From positions 1 through 46,168 of the forward strand of contig JAQTYQ010000025.1 in the NCBI GenBank assembly GCA_028688225.1: 46,168 nt of DNA. Reading direction: 5' to 3'. Below the pieces are notes generated by a model, which had not been told where the DNA came from, did not search any database, and was given only the letters and a program-made list of their open reading frames with translations. Below, piece by piece: positions 1-8,574 of the stretch (positions are counted from its first letter, which is position 1; each line of letters starts with the position of its first letter). The stretch is from Opitutaceae bacterium (lineage in GTDB: Bacteria > Verrucomicrobiota > Verrucomicrobiia > Opitutales > Opitutaceae). A program made the position numbers and the translations under genes.

Positions 1-542
1 GTCTTCTCTCCTGCCGGGATACCGCGTTGATGGAGAAACCCGGCGCACCTTTTCAGGCCGCGCGCCAACAGGACCCGGACCGTCTGCTCCGCGATCCCGA
101 GCTCCTCGGCAATGTTCCGGCAATCCCGTCCCTGGAGGAGGCGCAGAACCAGAACCTGCCGGCAACGGGAAGGCAGGCGGGCAATCGCCTCCGAAATGAG
201 CGCGAGCTCGTCCTGGCTGCAGACCGTTTCGAAAACATCCGCATCATCTACTAGAACGTGCAATGGCGGACTGCCGTTTACCGGCGCGTCCGCCATGAAC
301 TTCCGCTTGCGAAAGAGACTGACCACCATGTTCCCTGCGACCGTGAACAGGAACCCCTTGGCCGAGGTGAGCCGGCCCTTCTGCCAGGCCACAAAAGCCT
401 TGAGAAATGATTCCTGCACCACGTCGTCGACATCGGAAAATGAGGGAAACTTCCGGTGCAAATAGGCCCGGAGCGCCGGTTCATGCGGCTTGATTTCATT
501 CTCAAACCAAAAATCCTGCGCGGATCCGGCCCGGACGCTCAC
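1..542 (-). CDS. ECF-type RNA polymerase sigma factor, 3' end cut by window edge
   Basis: Reading leftward this frame gives a sigma-70 family ECF protein. Region 2 begins near the motif PHEPALRAYL and contains DVDDVVQESF. A region-4 helix-turn-helix follows, with PSRCRQVLVLRLLQG and NIAEELGIAEQTVRVLLARG, and the frame is open to base 1. The layout matches the second sigma factor in this window (25083-25661), including PHE, an S/A-LR-x-YL motif and FLFT before region 2.4. I chose the GTG at 542-540 as start. The same frame stays open to a TTG at 602, so up to 20 more codons are possible, and no good ribosome site decides between them. Any FecR partner would lie left of the window. By family knowledge such factors control TonB-receptor/polysaccharide loci, but the target here is not visible. 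The 624-base spacer on its right separates it from the symporter-hydrolase operon. Confidence 0.85.
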   Translation of the reverse strand, partial: MSVRAGSAQDFWFENEIKPHEPALRAYLHRKFPSFSDVDDVVQESFLKAFVAWQKGRLTSAKGFLFTVAGNMVVSLFRKRKFMADAPVNGSPPLHVLVDDADVFETVCSQDELALISEAIARLPSRCRQVLVLRLLQGRDCRNIAEELGIAEQTVRVLLARGLKRCAGFLHQRGIPAGEK

Positions 543-1166
543 GGCGGCGCCAGGGGATTCGCCAGTTGAGAGAGAGGCTTGGTGGGGTGGCGGGGGTCTC
601 AAGACAATGGGGGAAGCGCCGCCTTGAACCGTGTGCGGCGGGAAGGCTGATGCGAGAAGATTTTCGTCGGAAACCAAGAACGCATGAGGCGGCGTTTTTG
701 TTTACGCCAAAACGCAGAATCCCCCCCGCGGGGTTGCAAACCGGTCCGCTGACCGTCGCGTTTTCCCCTGAAAAGCCGAGCCATTGCGAACGGGTTCCCG
801 ATTGGGACCCGGCAAGATGCCGCTTGGCCGCGACGTCCGGCTCGTTTACCACCGCATCCGCTTCCGGGCCCGGAGCTCAACGGCCAGTTCCGAGCCCGCA
901 GTGACGGGCGACAACCGCTGCGCCACAGGACGCAGCGCCACAGAGGACGTCCTCGGCTCGGTCCAGATTTCGTGGCCAACTTACGCGTCAACTGAGTGAA
1001 AAACCACGCGGCACTCACCACCTCCCTGGTGCGTGACACACCAAAATGTCCATTGGCAGACTTATGTGTCACCTTTCGGTTGGCTTCAGTGCATCGGCGA
1101 TGCTTGCAGGTGATCATCAGGCAATCTGCGAGGGAGTGTGTACCGGCCTGAATCGGCTCAACAGTC
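543..1166. other. Intergenic spacer without a convincing gene
   Basis: This stretch lies between the metallo-beta-lactamase gene and the left sigma factor. Open frames here are short, arginine/proline rich and match nothing I recognise. It carries an inverted repeat at 1033-1072 (listed separately) and a weaker hairpin near 691-716 with GCGTTTT/AAAACGC arms. The sigma-factor promoter probably lies in it, but I cannot pick out convincing -35/-10 boxes. Confidence 0.5.
1033..1072. repeat. Nested inverted repeat, possible insertion-sequence terminus remnant
   Basis: The arms GTGACACA (1033-1040) and TGTGTCAC (1065-1072) are perfect 8-bp inverted repeats. Inside them lies a second pair, CCAA/TTGG, around an 8-bp centre. 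It sits about 95 bases downstream of the stop codon of the metallo-beta-lactamase gene. It has no T-run, so it is not a typical intrinsic terminator. The nested arrangement recalls transposon ends, but no transposase frame is present. Confidence 0.4.
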
Positions 1167-3026
1167 TCACGACACCGTGACCCATGCTTCCGCCACCTGG
1201 CCGAATGGCTTGCCGTCGACCACCAAATCAAGAACGAGGAGATGGCGTCCCGCGGTCGTGTTCGGCCCGGTGGACAGCACAGATGCAAAGGCCTGTTTCG
1301 CCCGCGGAGCCAGCATCAGCTGCAGCGGCCTCGCGGTCAGATCTGCAGCAGACCTAAATTGCACCTCGGCTTGGGCCGGGAAGCCGAACGGGTTCAACAC
1401 CCAGCCTTGAAACTGCACCCCCTCTGAACCTGCGCAAATCGCCAATTGGTGTGGCACAATCTTGGCGGCAACACTGTCGGCCCCAAAATGCGCATCGCCA
1501 GACGCCAACGGCATGATCGCGCGGTGGGCTTCATCAAATGTCCGGGCCGCCGCCGCCAGCCGTTGCCATAGTTCCGGTGTTGGACGGTATGGTGCATAAT
1601 GTCCGCTCAGGATCAGTTCCGGATCGAACTCGCGGAGTCGTTGCACGCAATCGACATAGCCGCCGAGCGCGAGCCCGTTGCGATACACGTGGTTGGTAAA
1701 CACGCCGCCGTTTTCTGGCGCCGTCAGTTGCATCGTATCCGGGTTGTAATAGAAAATCTGGTCACCCGTGTGTGCGATGCGATGCCCGTCGAATTCGAGG
1801 CAGATCAGCGTCGAGAATTCCGTGTGACCCGCCATTGGGTACAAGGTGATGGCAATGTCCTCCCAGTAAAATGTCCGGCCCAGCGGCAACCGGGAGGAAA
1901 CCTTCATCGGCTCCGGCCAGAGGCACGGCCGGTCGAAATCCTGCGGCCGCTCGAGCAGATCGGCGAAATTCTCCCCCGCCCACAGTTCGGTGCCGAACAG
2001 CCGCTGCAGCAGTGGTATGCCGGCGACATGGTCGTCGTGGTAGTGGGTCGGAATCACGGTGTCGATCCGCGTGGCGCCGGTTTTCTCCTGCAGCGCCGCG
2101 AGACTGTGCAACAACGGCCGGCGCGCCCACGACTCCAGGCGATTCGGAAAGCGTACGCCCAGCGTATCGTAGCCGAAGTCGATTGCGAGCAGCCGACCCG
2201 ATCGGCCAACCAGAAAATGTGTTTCAGCAGACGCGCCATTGGCACGGTATAGCCGCGGCAGCACTTCCTCCAACGTTACCCGCGACGGACGGGCGATGCG
2301 GGCGGTGATTCCCGGATGTACCGGCTCGAAACCGGCAATGTTCTTTCGCAGGAGCTCCCCGGCGCGCACACAATCCGTGAACGGTTCGCCGAAACTCGGC
2401 AGCGCCAGGTCCGGATCGGCCGCCAGCACCCGCTCCCATGAGAGCAATACGTTCTCAAGGCCGGTGAGGTCATTATAGTTGTATTGCAGCGGCGAAAGGC
2501 GCGGAACTTTCCCGGGCGAGCTCATGAGTTCCCCGGTGAACGCCAGCCGGCGTCCGCCCGCCACAGTCACGACATAGGTCGTCGCGCCCATCGTGGCCGC
2601 GGGCGTCGGCACGACCTCCACCGGCAATCCCGCGAGCGTCGTCCGCTCGTAGTCCATCATCCATCGGTCGACGGCGAGTGGCACGAACGGCGCATAATGA
2701 TCCCACATGAGATCGTAAAGATACAATGTCTGCTTCGTTCGCATCGCCCGCTGGCCGCCGCTGAGATGCTCGCGATCGTGCCAGGGCCCGCCAATACGCG
2801 CGCCCCGCCGCCGAAATTCCGCTGCGCCGGCGGCGTGGTCGCGGAAGTGGTGCGTCAACAACACCGTCGCCTTGCGCGTGTCACCAATTTCGCCGAACTT
2901 TTCGGCCGCGGCGGCGGTACCGGCGTTGACCACAAGCCAAGCGCCTTCGCTTCCGTGCACCGCGTACACGTTGCAGCTGTCGCGCAGACGAAACACGCCG
3001 TTTTCGATCATTTGCCAGGAGTTCAT
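1167..3026 (-). CDS. Tandem metallo-beta-lactamase-fold hydrolase (619 aa)
   Basis: The protein carries two metallo-beta-lactamase-like halves. The C-terminal half has a complete metal-ligand set: H328, H330, D332 and H333 in THYHDDH, H401 in AGHTEF, D422 in HTGDQ and H476 in SGHY. The N-terminal half has THHFRDH (residues 58-64), in which the second histidine of HxHxDH is F61, and it lacks a matching downstream histidine, so it is probably degenerate. No signal peptide is seen, which suggests a cytoplasmic enzyme. A C-terminal beta-rich segment (about 520-619) follows. Its ATG overlaps the stop of the nitrilase-family gene by 4 bases (ATGA), so translation is coupled and it is the last gene of a three-gene operon. 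The substrate is unknown. A hydrolase acting on a small ester or lactone imported by the upstream symporter would fit the context, but that is inference. Confidence 0.85.
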   Translation of the reverse strand: MNSWQMIENGVFRLRDSCNVYAVHGSEGAWLVVNAGTAAAAEKFGEIGDTRKATVLLTHHFRDHAAGAAEFRRRGARIGGPWHDREHLSGGQRAMRTKQTLYLYDLMWDHYAPFVPLAVDRWMMDYERTTLAGLPVEVVPTPAATMGATTYVVTVAGGRRLAFTGELMSSPGKVPRLSPLQYNYNDLTGLENVLLSWERVLAADPDLALPSFGEPFTDCVRAGELLRKNIAGFEPVHPGITARIARPSRVTLEEVLPRLYRANGASAETHFLVGRSGRLLAIDFGYDTLGVRFPNRLESWARRPLLHSLAALQEKTGATRIDTVIPTHYHDDHVAGIPLLQRLFGTELWAGENFADLLERPQDFDRPCLWPEPMKVSSRLPLGRTFYWEDIAITLYPMAGHTEFSTLICLEFDGHRIAHTGDQIFYYNPDTMQLTAPENGGVFTNHVYRNGLALGGYVDCVQRLREFDPELILSGHYAPYRPTPELWQRLAAAARTFDEAHRAIMPLASGDAHFGADSVAAKIVPHQLAICAGSEGVQFQGWVLNPFGFPAQAEVQFRSAADLTARPLQLMLAPRAKQAFASVLSTGPNTTAGRHLLVLDLVVDGKPFGQVAEAWVTVS

Positions 3027-3841
3027 GATTGGGGAGCGCCGGACGGCGTTGGCTGGGCGCGCGCGCCGCCGCAGTCAAGGTCGATGGTGTGGAAAAACAA
3101 CTGCAGACCCTGGGGCGCGGCCTGACAGGCCCACGCCCCGTTTGGAGCGATGACGCCCGACGGGGCCGAGCACCTCAAGTCCACCGGCGCGGCGTTGTCG
3201 GCGGTCACGATCCACACATCGCCTGCGCCGGCACGCATGCGGAGGTTCGCCTCGTGATACTGCCAGTTCAGGTGCGACATCTCGCTGCTATCGCGGCCGC
3301 CGTTGACCGCGTGGAAGATCACGCGCGCACCCTTTTCCGCCAGTCGCTGCGTGAGGTGGTCATCCGGCATTGGCGTACAATACGGATTTCCCCAGAGATC
3401 GTTGCAGATCAAAGCGCCGAATGTCACGCCGCGGGCCCACTCAAACGTGCGGAGCTTGCGGACGGCATAGTGGTTGATCTCATCTTCTGGCCGCGGTACC
3501 ACGCCGGAACAAAGCAGTATCTTGCTATGGAATCCCAAATACTCGCCATCCGGGCGATAGAAACGGACCTGGTTGTAGCATTTCCCATCCGCCTCACGAA
3601 AACATGTGCCCAAGGCGAGGCCCACACTCAGCCGGCGCGCAAGGGCAGTGACCTGCGTGAGTGCCGACGTCATCTCCATGGCATCAAAGTCCGGTCGGTA
3701 GCCACTCAGTGAGCCCTCCGGCGTTAGCAGTATCTCCGCACGTTCGTCCGCACAGCGCTTCAGCGCCTCGGAAATCAGCCGGGCATTGACGGATATCTCG
3801 CTGCCCACGGGCATCTGTAGACCAGCAACGTGTAGCTTCAT
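3023..3841 (-). CDS. Carbon-nitrogen hydrolase (nitrilase superfamily), 272 aa
   Basis: The nitrilase-fold Glu-Lys-Cys triad is visible in order: E42 in TPEGSLSGY, K107 in FHSKILL and C146 in ALICNDLW. Length and motif order fit a complete single-domain C-N hydrolase (amidase/nitrilase family) of the cytoplasm. The start is the ATG at 3841-3839, which overlaps the stop of the upstream symporter as ATGA. The gene's own stop overlaps the start of the metallo-beta-lactamase-fold gene in the same way. A longer frame through the symporter region exists but is an antisense-phase shadow. Members cleave amides, carbamoyl groups or nitriles, and the exact substrate cannot be read here. Being locked between an importer and another hydrolase suggests it processes an imported amide-bearing compound. 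No signs of damage. Confidence 0.9.
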   Translation of the reverse strand: MKLHVAGLQMPVGSEISVNARLISEALKRCADERAEILLTPEGSLSGYRPDFDAMEMTSALTQVTALARRLSVGLALGTCFREADGKCYNQVRFYRPDGEYLGFHSKILLCSGVVPRPEDEINHYAVRKLRTFEWARGVTFGALICNDLWGNPYCTPMPDDHLTQRLAEKGARVIFHAVNGGRDSSEMSHLNWQYHEANLRMRAGAGDVWIVTADNAAPVDLRCSAPSGVIAPNGAWACQAAPQGLQLFFHTIDLDCGGARAQPTPSGAPQS

Positions 3842-5817
3842 GGATCGGCTTGGAAAGGATGGGTGGACGCGGACGAGCGCTCCTGCATCGGACGCCACCA
3901 GAAGAAGTACATGCCGGTGACGCCGATCAGGAAGAGCGGCAGCGTGCACCAGAAGGAGTAGTAGGATTTGATCACCAGCTGCATGGGCAGGAGGAACAGG
4001 GTGACCTGCCACAACAGGGCGAAAGGCACGGCGATCATGTCCGTGCGGTTCTCGCGGTCGACGGCCGCACGCTCGGCGCCCTGGAACTCCTGGCGGAGCG
4101 GTCTCCACCAGCCGAATGGCCGCGTCGTGCGGTAGAAATGCTTCAACACAGGCATCGGCGTGGGCGCGGTGAGCAGCGAACCGATGATCGTGCCGCCAAA
4201 CGACAGACTGATCATGATCGAAAATTGGATTGCCTCGGGCATCTGCGGGTCCAGGGCGCGTTGCACCACCGCGCCCACGCCGCCGAGCACCATCCCGCCG
4301 ATGACGCCCCAGGCGTTGCAGCGCCACCAGTAGAGCCGCAGCATCTGCGGCGCGAGCTGGCCCGCGCTCAGGCTCATGAGACTCCACCCGGCGATGTTGT
4401 TGATGCTGGTGGTGGCAACGCCGAAATAGAAACCCACGACGACGATTCCCAGGGTCGAGACGTAAGCGGCGATGATCAGTTCGCGATTGGAGGCTTTGGG
4501 CCGGAGGAAGTTTTGGTAGATGTCCTTGACGAAGTAGCCGCTGGACATGTTCACCAGGCCGTTCTTGCAGGACATCATCGCGGCGAACATGGCCACGACG
4601 ATCAGGCCCTTCAGCCCGGTCGGGATCATGTTCATGAGCACGGCGGGCAGGATCTGCTCGGGATTGACCGTGCCCCGGATGCCGACCAGCGGCAGCTTGC
4701 CCTGCCAATCGTGGCCCAGCAGGCCCTGGAGTTGCTGGATCAGCTCCGGAGGGTATTTTGCCGGCGAGTTGATGATGTCGCTGGTGAGGTCGTGCCAGAA
4801 GGCCGCCGTGGTCTGTGGAGAGTAGGCGTGGATCAGATCGGCCGCGCGCTGCACCACGGCCGGGTCGGGATAGAGGGAATGCACCAGATAGATGCCCATG
4901 ACGGCGAAGCCGATCATCAGCGGCCAGCGGAACATCACCATGATGCCCTGCTGGAACGACTGCAGCCCGCAGTCGCGGTCGCTGCGCGCGCCGAAGTAGC
5001 GCGGCTCGGCACCCATGCCCGAACCGCCGATGGCGTTGCGCATCAGATAGAATGCCATCATCATCAGCAGCAGGGAATACTGCTCGTAGCCAGGAGGCAT
5101 CGGCGTGTGCCAGACGGGATGGGAGTCGGTCCAGTTGGGGTTGCCGGTGACGTGGGCGGCGACGGCCGCTAGGCTGGCAGTGTCGGGCACCAGATGCCAC
5201 GCTTGGAGACCGATGATGATGCACGAGGCGATGACAATGATGCCCTGGACCAGATCCGTCAGAACCACGCCGTAGAAGCCCGAGCTCATGGTGTAGAGCG
5301 TCGTCACGGTAATCAGTCCCAGCGTGGTGTAGAACGGCGGCCAGGGAAAGAACATGCCCAGGAACAAACTCACCCCTCGGATGAGATAGGCCAGGCCCAT
5401 GACGGTGATGAGGATGTTGACGATCGCCGAGAGCAGGCGCACGCCTTCGGCCGCCTTGCCTTCACCAAAGCGGTAGGTCATCCATTCCGCCCCGGTCATG
5501 CAGCCGGAGCGGCGGTGCCATTTGCCGGTGTAGACCAGCATGAAGGCGAGAACCAGCACCGCACCGCCCCGGAACTCGATGTAGAGCCCGCGCGGCCCCA
5601 GCAAGTAGAGAAACGAGGTGATGAGCATCGTCCCCGTCAGGTCGAACCAGTTCGCCATGCCGGCGACGCCGAGGAGATACCACGGCAGCGTGCGCCCTCC
5701 GAGGAAGTAATGATCCATGTCGGCGCTGGCCTTGCGCGTCATGAGGACGCCCATGACGAGGCTCAAGCCGAGGTAACCGAGGATGATGGCGTAATCGAGA
5801 GGGGCCAGGGAATGCAT
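3838..5817 (-). CDS. Sodium:solute symporter (SSS family), 659 aa
   Basis: The hydrophobic protein starts MHSLAPLDYAIILGYLGLS and has many predicted membrane helices. It carries SSS-family features: the early DHYFLGGRTLPWYLLG segment typical of substrate/Na+ symporters, a MTGAEWMTYRFG loop, and a family-typical MFAAMMSCKNGLVNMSSG region near residue 410. It should import a solute with sodium across the inner membrane. It is the first gene of the ATGA-coupled operon with the nitrilase-like and metallo-beta-lactamase-like genes, and it lies just after glycosidase A, so uptake of a glycan degradation product is plausible but inferred. The upstream 490 bases contain a partial copy of the repeated leader found in the enzyme cluster. 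A C-terminal hydrophilic loop (about 560-600) precedes the last two helices. Confidence 0.9.
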   Translation of the reverse strand: MHSLAPLDYAIILGYLGLSLVMGVLMTRKASADMDHYFLGGRTLPWYLLGVAGMANWFDLTGTMLITSFLYLLGPRGLYIEFRGGAVLVLAFMLVYTGKWHRRSGCMTGAEWMTYRFGEGKAAEGVRLLSAIVNILITVMGLAYLIRGVSLFLGMFFPWPPFYTTLGLITVTTLYTMSSGFYGVVLTDLVQGIIVIASCIIIGLQAWHLVPDTASLAAVAAHVTGNPNWTDSHPVWHTPMPPGYEQYSLLLMMMAFYLMRNAIGGSGMGAEPRYFGARSDRDCGLQSFQQGIMVMFRWPLMIGFAVMGIYLVHSLYPDPAVVQRAADLIHAYSPQTTAAFWHDLTSDIINSPAKYPPELIQQLQGLLGHDWQGKLPLVGIRGTVNPEQILPAVLMNMIPTGLKGLIVVAMFAAMMSCKNGLVNMSSGYFVKDIYQNFLRPKASNRELIIAAYVSTLGIVVVGFYFGVATTSINNIAGWSLMSLSAGQLAPQMLRLYWWRCNAWGVIGGMVLGGVGAVVQRALDPQMPEAIQFSIMISLSFGGTIIGSLLTAPTPMPVLKHFYRTTRPFGWWRPLRQEFQGAERAAVDRENRTDMIAVPFALLWQVTLFLLPMQLVIKSYYSFWCTLPLFLIGVTGMYFFWWRPMQERSSASTHPFQADP

Positions 5818-6307
5818 AAGCGTTCGAGTGGTCGCGGCGCGGCCGGTTCTGTCCAGATCAAGCGGAAGGAGAGGATGATCGTTGGGCAGTTGGAGGCGGA
5901 AGATTGTTTTCTTGGCGAGTTATTCCGTCGGCGGTATGGAGGTGCGGCCAGCGCCCCATGTTAGGTTGATGTTGCGTGCGGCGCTCGCGTTGACGGTTCC
6001 AAGGCACGAGAGAGAAGTCTTCGCTATAGACGGCTATCCGCTCTCCCGGCAGGAGAAACCGACTGCGTTGTACAGCGCGGAAGACGGAACGAGTGGCGCC
6101 ATCTATCCAGCAGATGGGAAATCCAAGCTTCTAGGCGCACACGCGCCGCGGCCGTCCCAACGAGCAGCAGGATTTTCGCCAAGACGGAATGTTGATCCTT
6201 CATAGGAAGCGTTTGGTGACGAGAAAGGAAAGGGAGACACACGATGTGGCAACTTAGCCGCGCCTCCCTCGTGCGGGGTCCCGACGCCTGGGAGGGAGAA
6301 ACGGGCC
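5818..6307. other. Spacer between glycosidase A and the symporter operon
   Basis: There is no credible gene here. The right part (6159-6307) is a degenerate copy of the leader cassette seen after glycosidases B and D, interrupted by a 62-base insertion. The left part, about 5818-6150, should carry the symporter promoter, but I see no confident promoter boxes or operator. A frame that starts with the leader peptide MKDQHSVLAKILL (from 6203) runs on into arginine-rich sequence and looks non-coding. Confidence 0.5.
6159..6307 (-). repeat. Leader cassette copy 3 (partial, with 62-bp insertion)
   Basis: The sequence matches the leader and spacer found at 10506-10701 and 16593-16788, from the aggattttcgcc segment through the ggaagcgtttggtgacg segment up to the stop of the adjacent glycosidase. 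It loses similarity beyond about 6159. Relative to the other copies it has 62 extra bases (6238-6299). The insertion point is marked by the 7-bp direct repeat AGGGAGA at 6231-6237 and 6293-6299. The insert itself holds CCTCCC/GGGAGG inverted arms. Confidence 0.75.
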
Positions 6308-8281
6308 TTACTGCAGCGGACGATAAAGCCGCGCGCGAAAGGCGGGTTCACGCAGAAATACCGCCTGCAGGAACACGAAACTGAAGGTCAAATGCCCTTC
6401 GTAGCCGGTCGTCTGGCCGTCCCAGGTGTAGAACTCGGCGCCGCGCGGACCCTCGTTGACCACGCCATTCTGAAAGCCGCCCCCATTGGGAAAAACGCCC
6501 CGCTCCTGCCGCTCCAGCATTGCCCGCAGGATGCGATCGCCTCTGGCGTGCTCGCCGGTGATGTGCAGCGCGGTGATGAAAAAGACCGCGTCGTCCACGC
6601 AGCAGCCGCCGTTGAGATAGTAGCCGAACCCGTCCGAACCGTCCTCTTTCTTGGGCGCACCGGGCCCCTCCAACCCGATCAAGTAGTCGCCGCGCCGGAT
6701 GGGGACGAGCGTGAGGGGCACGCCGAGATCAAACCGCTTGAAACCGACGGCTTCGATTTTATTCCAGAGCCGGTCGAGCATACCGCGTCCCTGCGACGGT
6801 TCGACCAGGCCGTAGCAAATCGCCAGGCTGCTGATCATGGGCGATGCCAAGTCGTGCACCTCGCCGTCCTCGCTCTTCCACCACGCCAGCCAGCCGGTCG
6901 CAGGATTGAAGAAGGTTTTGACGTAGACGGCCTTAAGGCGGTCGGCCCGCTCGGTATATTGCTGCTGCTGTTCAGGGCGCTGCAATTGCCTCTCCAGATC
7001 GGCCAGGCACCGGAAGGCCCGGTAGATCAGGGCGTTGCAATAGGCGTTCTTGTGGCCACCGTTGATGGTGTCGTAGGTGGAATCGCCCCGCATCGGTTCT
7101 ATGAGGGTTCCGTAGTTGCCGCTGTGGGTCGATTCCACCAGCCCGTCGTTGTCCACATCCCGCTTGACCAGATACTGAGCGATGAACTCCAGGCGCTCGA
7201 TGCGCCGCGCCAGCCAGGCGTGGTCGCCGGTGGCCTCGACATAGTCCCACGCGGCGATCAACGGGCTGGCATTGGCATCGAGCATGTCCGCATAGTCCCA
7301 ATAAGCGATGACTTCACCCGTAGGCTTGACGCGGTGGTCGAGCGACCAGTCCACCGTGCGCCGGACCAGGTTGGCCACGGAAATATCCGCAGGGAGCGGC
7401 GGTGTCAGCAGGGCCTGGTCGGCCCGGCTATATATCGCCACGCTCGACGAGTCGCTGACCACGTTGGTGGCGAGGAGGCCGGCGGGCGGGCCGAACACGC
7501 GGCCGCCATACCCCCAGTCATTCCACTGGGCGCTCGGCTCGATGGCATTGAACCAGCCACGGCGCGCCGCGCGCCACAGCGATTGGTCCTGCAAGCCGGC
7601 GGGCGCCGGCAGGTACACCGGCTCCAGCGAGAGGGTGATGGCGGTGCCCGGTTGCGGCACGGGCAGCTCCAGCGTGAAATCGACAGTGTGGCTGGCGCGA
7701 CCGCCGGTCAGCCGCCCCTTGAGGTCCGCCTGCGGCGTGGCCTGGAGGAGCAACTGGCCGAAGTCCGGCGCGCTGATGATAGCCGGCAGGTGCAGATTCC
7801 CCTCGTCATCCCACACCTTGGGGATGAGCGTGGTGGCGGCGACCCGCGGATCGAAAGGAAACTCGAGTTCGAGTCCTTCCACGCGACTCAAGCCGGCTCC
7901 ATGGCCGTCGAAGCGCATCGTCAGCCGGCCCGCGCCCGGCTGGAGCCGCCATGCCAATTCCGCATCGGGAGCAAGGGCGAGGCGATAGCACGTTTCCTCA
8001 CCGTCGGCTTTCTCGACCTGGGTCGCGAACGTCTCGCCGCCGCGCCATTGGCCGTTCATCTTGATTCGCAGGCCGACGGCGGTGTCGGTCCGCAGCAGAT
8101 TCATCCTGGCCCGATCACCGCCTTCCGTGTCCCAGCTCAACACGGGGATGCGGGCGTGGGCGGGATCGGTCTCGAGGCGGAAGACGGCGGCAGGATCGGC
8201 GGCGACGGCGTGATGGGATATTCCCAGGAGGACGGCGCAATTACACAGCAATCGAGGCAGGAGGCGGCGATGCATCTTCAT
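6308..8281 (-). CDS. Secreted six-hairpin glycosidase-like protein, paralog A (657 aa)
   Basis: The N-terminus has a signal peptide (MKMHRRLLPRLL, hydrophobic core, cut near HAVAA-DP). A beta-rich domain (about 30-230) follows, then an (alpha/alpha)6-type catalytic region (about 235-657) with EPSAQWNDWGYGG, a WDYADMLDANASPL stretch, VDNDGLVESTHSGNYG and the cysteine pair NGGCCVDDA. This layout resembles glycogen-debranching/GH63-like six-hairpin glycosidases, but I cannot assign a numbered family. It should cleave glycans outside the inner membrane. I chose the ATG at 8281. An in-frame start at 8326 would add 15 residues before the signal peptide. It is nearly identical to paralog B and differs from C and D at likely active-site loops (TVDWSLDHR and TINGGHKNAY here). 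The downstream spacer holds a leader-cassette copy. Confidence 0.82.
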   Translation of the reverse strand: MKMHRRLLPRLLCNCAVLLGISHHAVAADPAAVFRLETDPAHARIPVLSWDTEGGDRARMNLLRTDTAVGLRIKMNGQWRGGETFATQVEKADGEETCYRLALAPDAELAWRLQPGAGRLTMRFDGHGAGLSRVEGLELEFPFDPRVAATTLIPKVWDDEGNLHLPAIISAPDFGQLLLQATPQADLKGRLTGGRASHTVDFTLELPVPQPGTAITLSLEPVYLPAPAGLQDQSLWRAARRGWFNAIEPSAQWNDWGYGGRVFGPPAGLLATNVVSDSSSVAIYSRADQALLTPPLPADISVANLVRRTVDWSLDHRVKPTGEVIAYWDYADMLDANASPLIAAWDYVEATGDHAWLARRIERLEFIAQYLVKRDVDNDGLVESTHSGNYGTLIEPMRGDSTYDTINGGHKNAYCNALIYRAFRCLADLERQLQRPEQQQQYTERADRLKAVYVKTFFNPATGWLAWWKSEDGEVHDLASPMISSLAICYGLVEPSQGRGMLDRLWNKIEAVGFKRFDLGVPLTLVPIRRGDYLIGLEGPGAPKKEDGSDGFGYYLNGGCCVDDAVFFITALHITGEHARGDRILRAMLERQERGVFPNGGGFQNGVVNEGPRGAEFYTWDGQTTGYEGHLTFSFVFLQAVFLREPAFRARLYRPLQ

Positions 8282-8574
8282 GGAAGGCGGGTTGAAGTGG
8301 GGGGAGCAGAGTTGGCTTGATGTCAAAGCTCTTTGAAGACCCTGTCTAAGCGAGATTTCATTGGCCTCTGGAGGGATCTTGTCTGCCGGGCCGCAGCCTC
8401 ACGCGAAGGCCGGCCCGTGCTGCGCGGCGGAGCTAGTCGCGCCCACTGAAAGGGCGGCCTTCTCCAAAAAGGCCCTGCGGGTCAGGTACTCACTGTTCAT
8501 GTTTTGTCTCCGATGACTTCAAACGGCTGCTTTTCTTGGATTACGCGCGGCGCAAATTTCTCTCCAAAGTCGGG
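8282..8574. other. Spacer between GH127-like gene and glycosidase A
   Basis: This 293-base gap contains the orphan Tat signal frame at 8399-8500. Between 8282 and 8398 I see only the presumed leader of glycosidase A and no gene. Confidence 0.5.
8399..8500 (-). pseudogene. Orphan Tat signal peptide, 5' remnant of a lost exported-protein gene
   Basis: The ATG at 8500 opens a 33-residue frame beginning MNSEYLTRRAFLEKAALSVG, a good twin-arginine signal (RRAFL followed by a mild hydrophobic stretch). The frame stops at 8399 just after the expected export region, so no mature protein remains. A GGAG ribosome-site-like sequence lies about 10 bases before the ATG. It most likely is the surviving 5' end of a Tat-exported oxidoreductase, sulfatase or hydrolase whose body was deleted during rearrangement. 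A functional micro-protein is less likely. Confidence 0.6.

Noticed and set aside
6103..6351. A leftward frame of 82 residues running over the end of glycosidase A
   Set aside because: It is out of phase with the glycosidase, contains the shifted leader sequence, and has arginine/proline-rich composition; it is a shadow.
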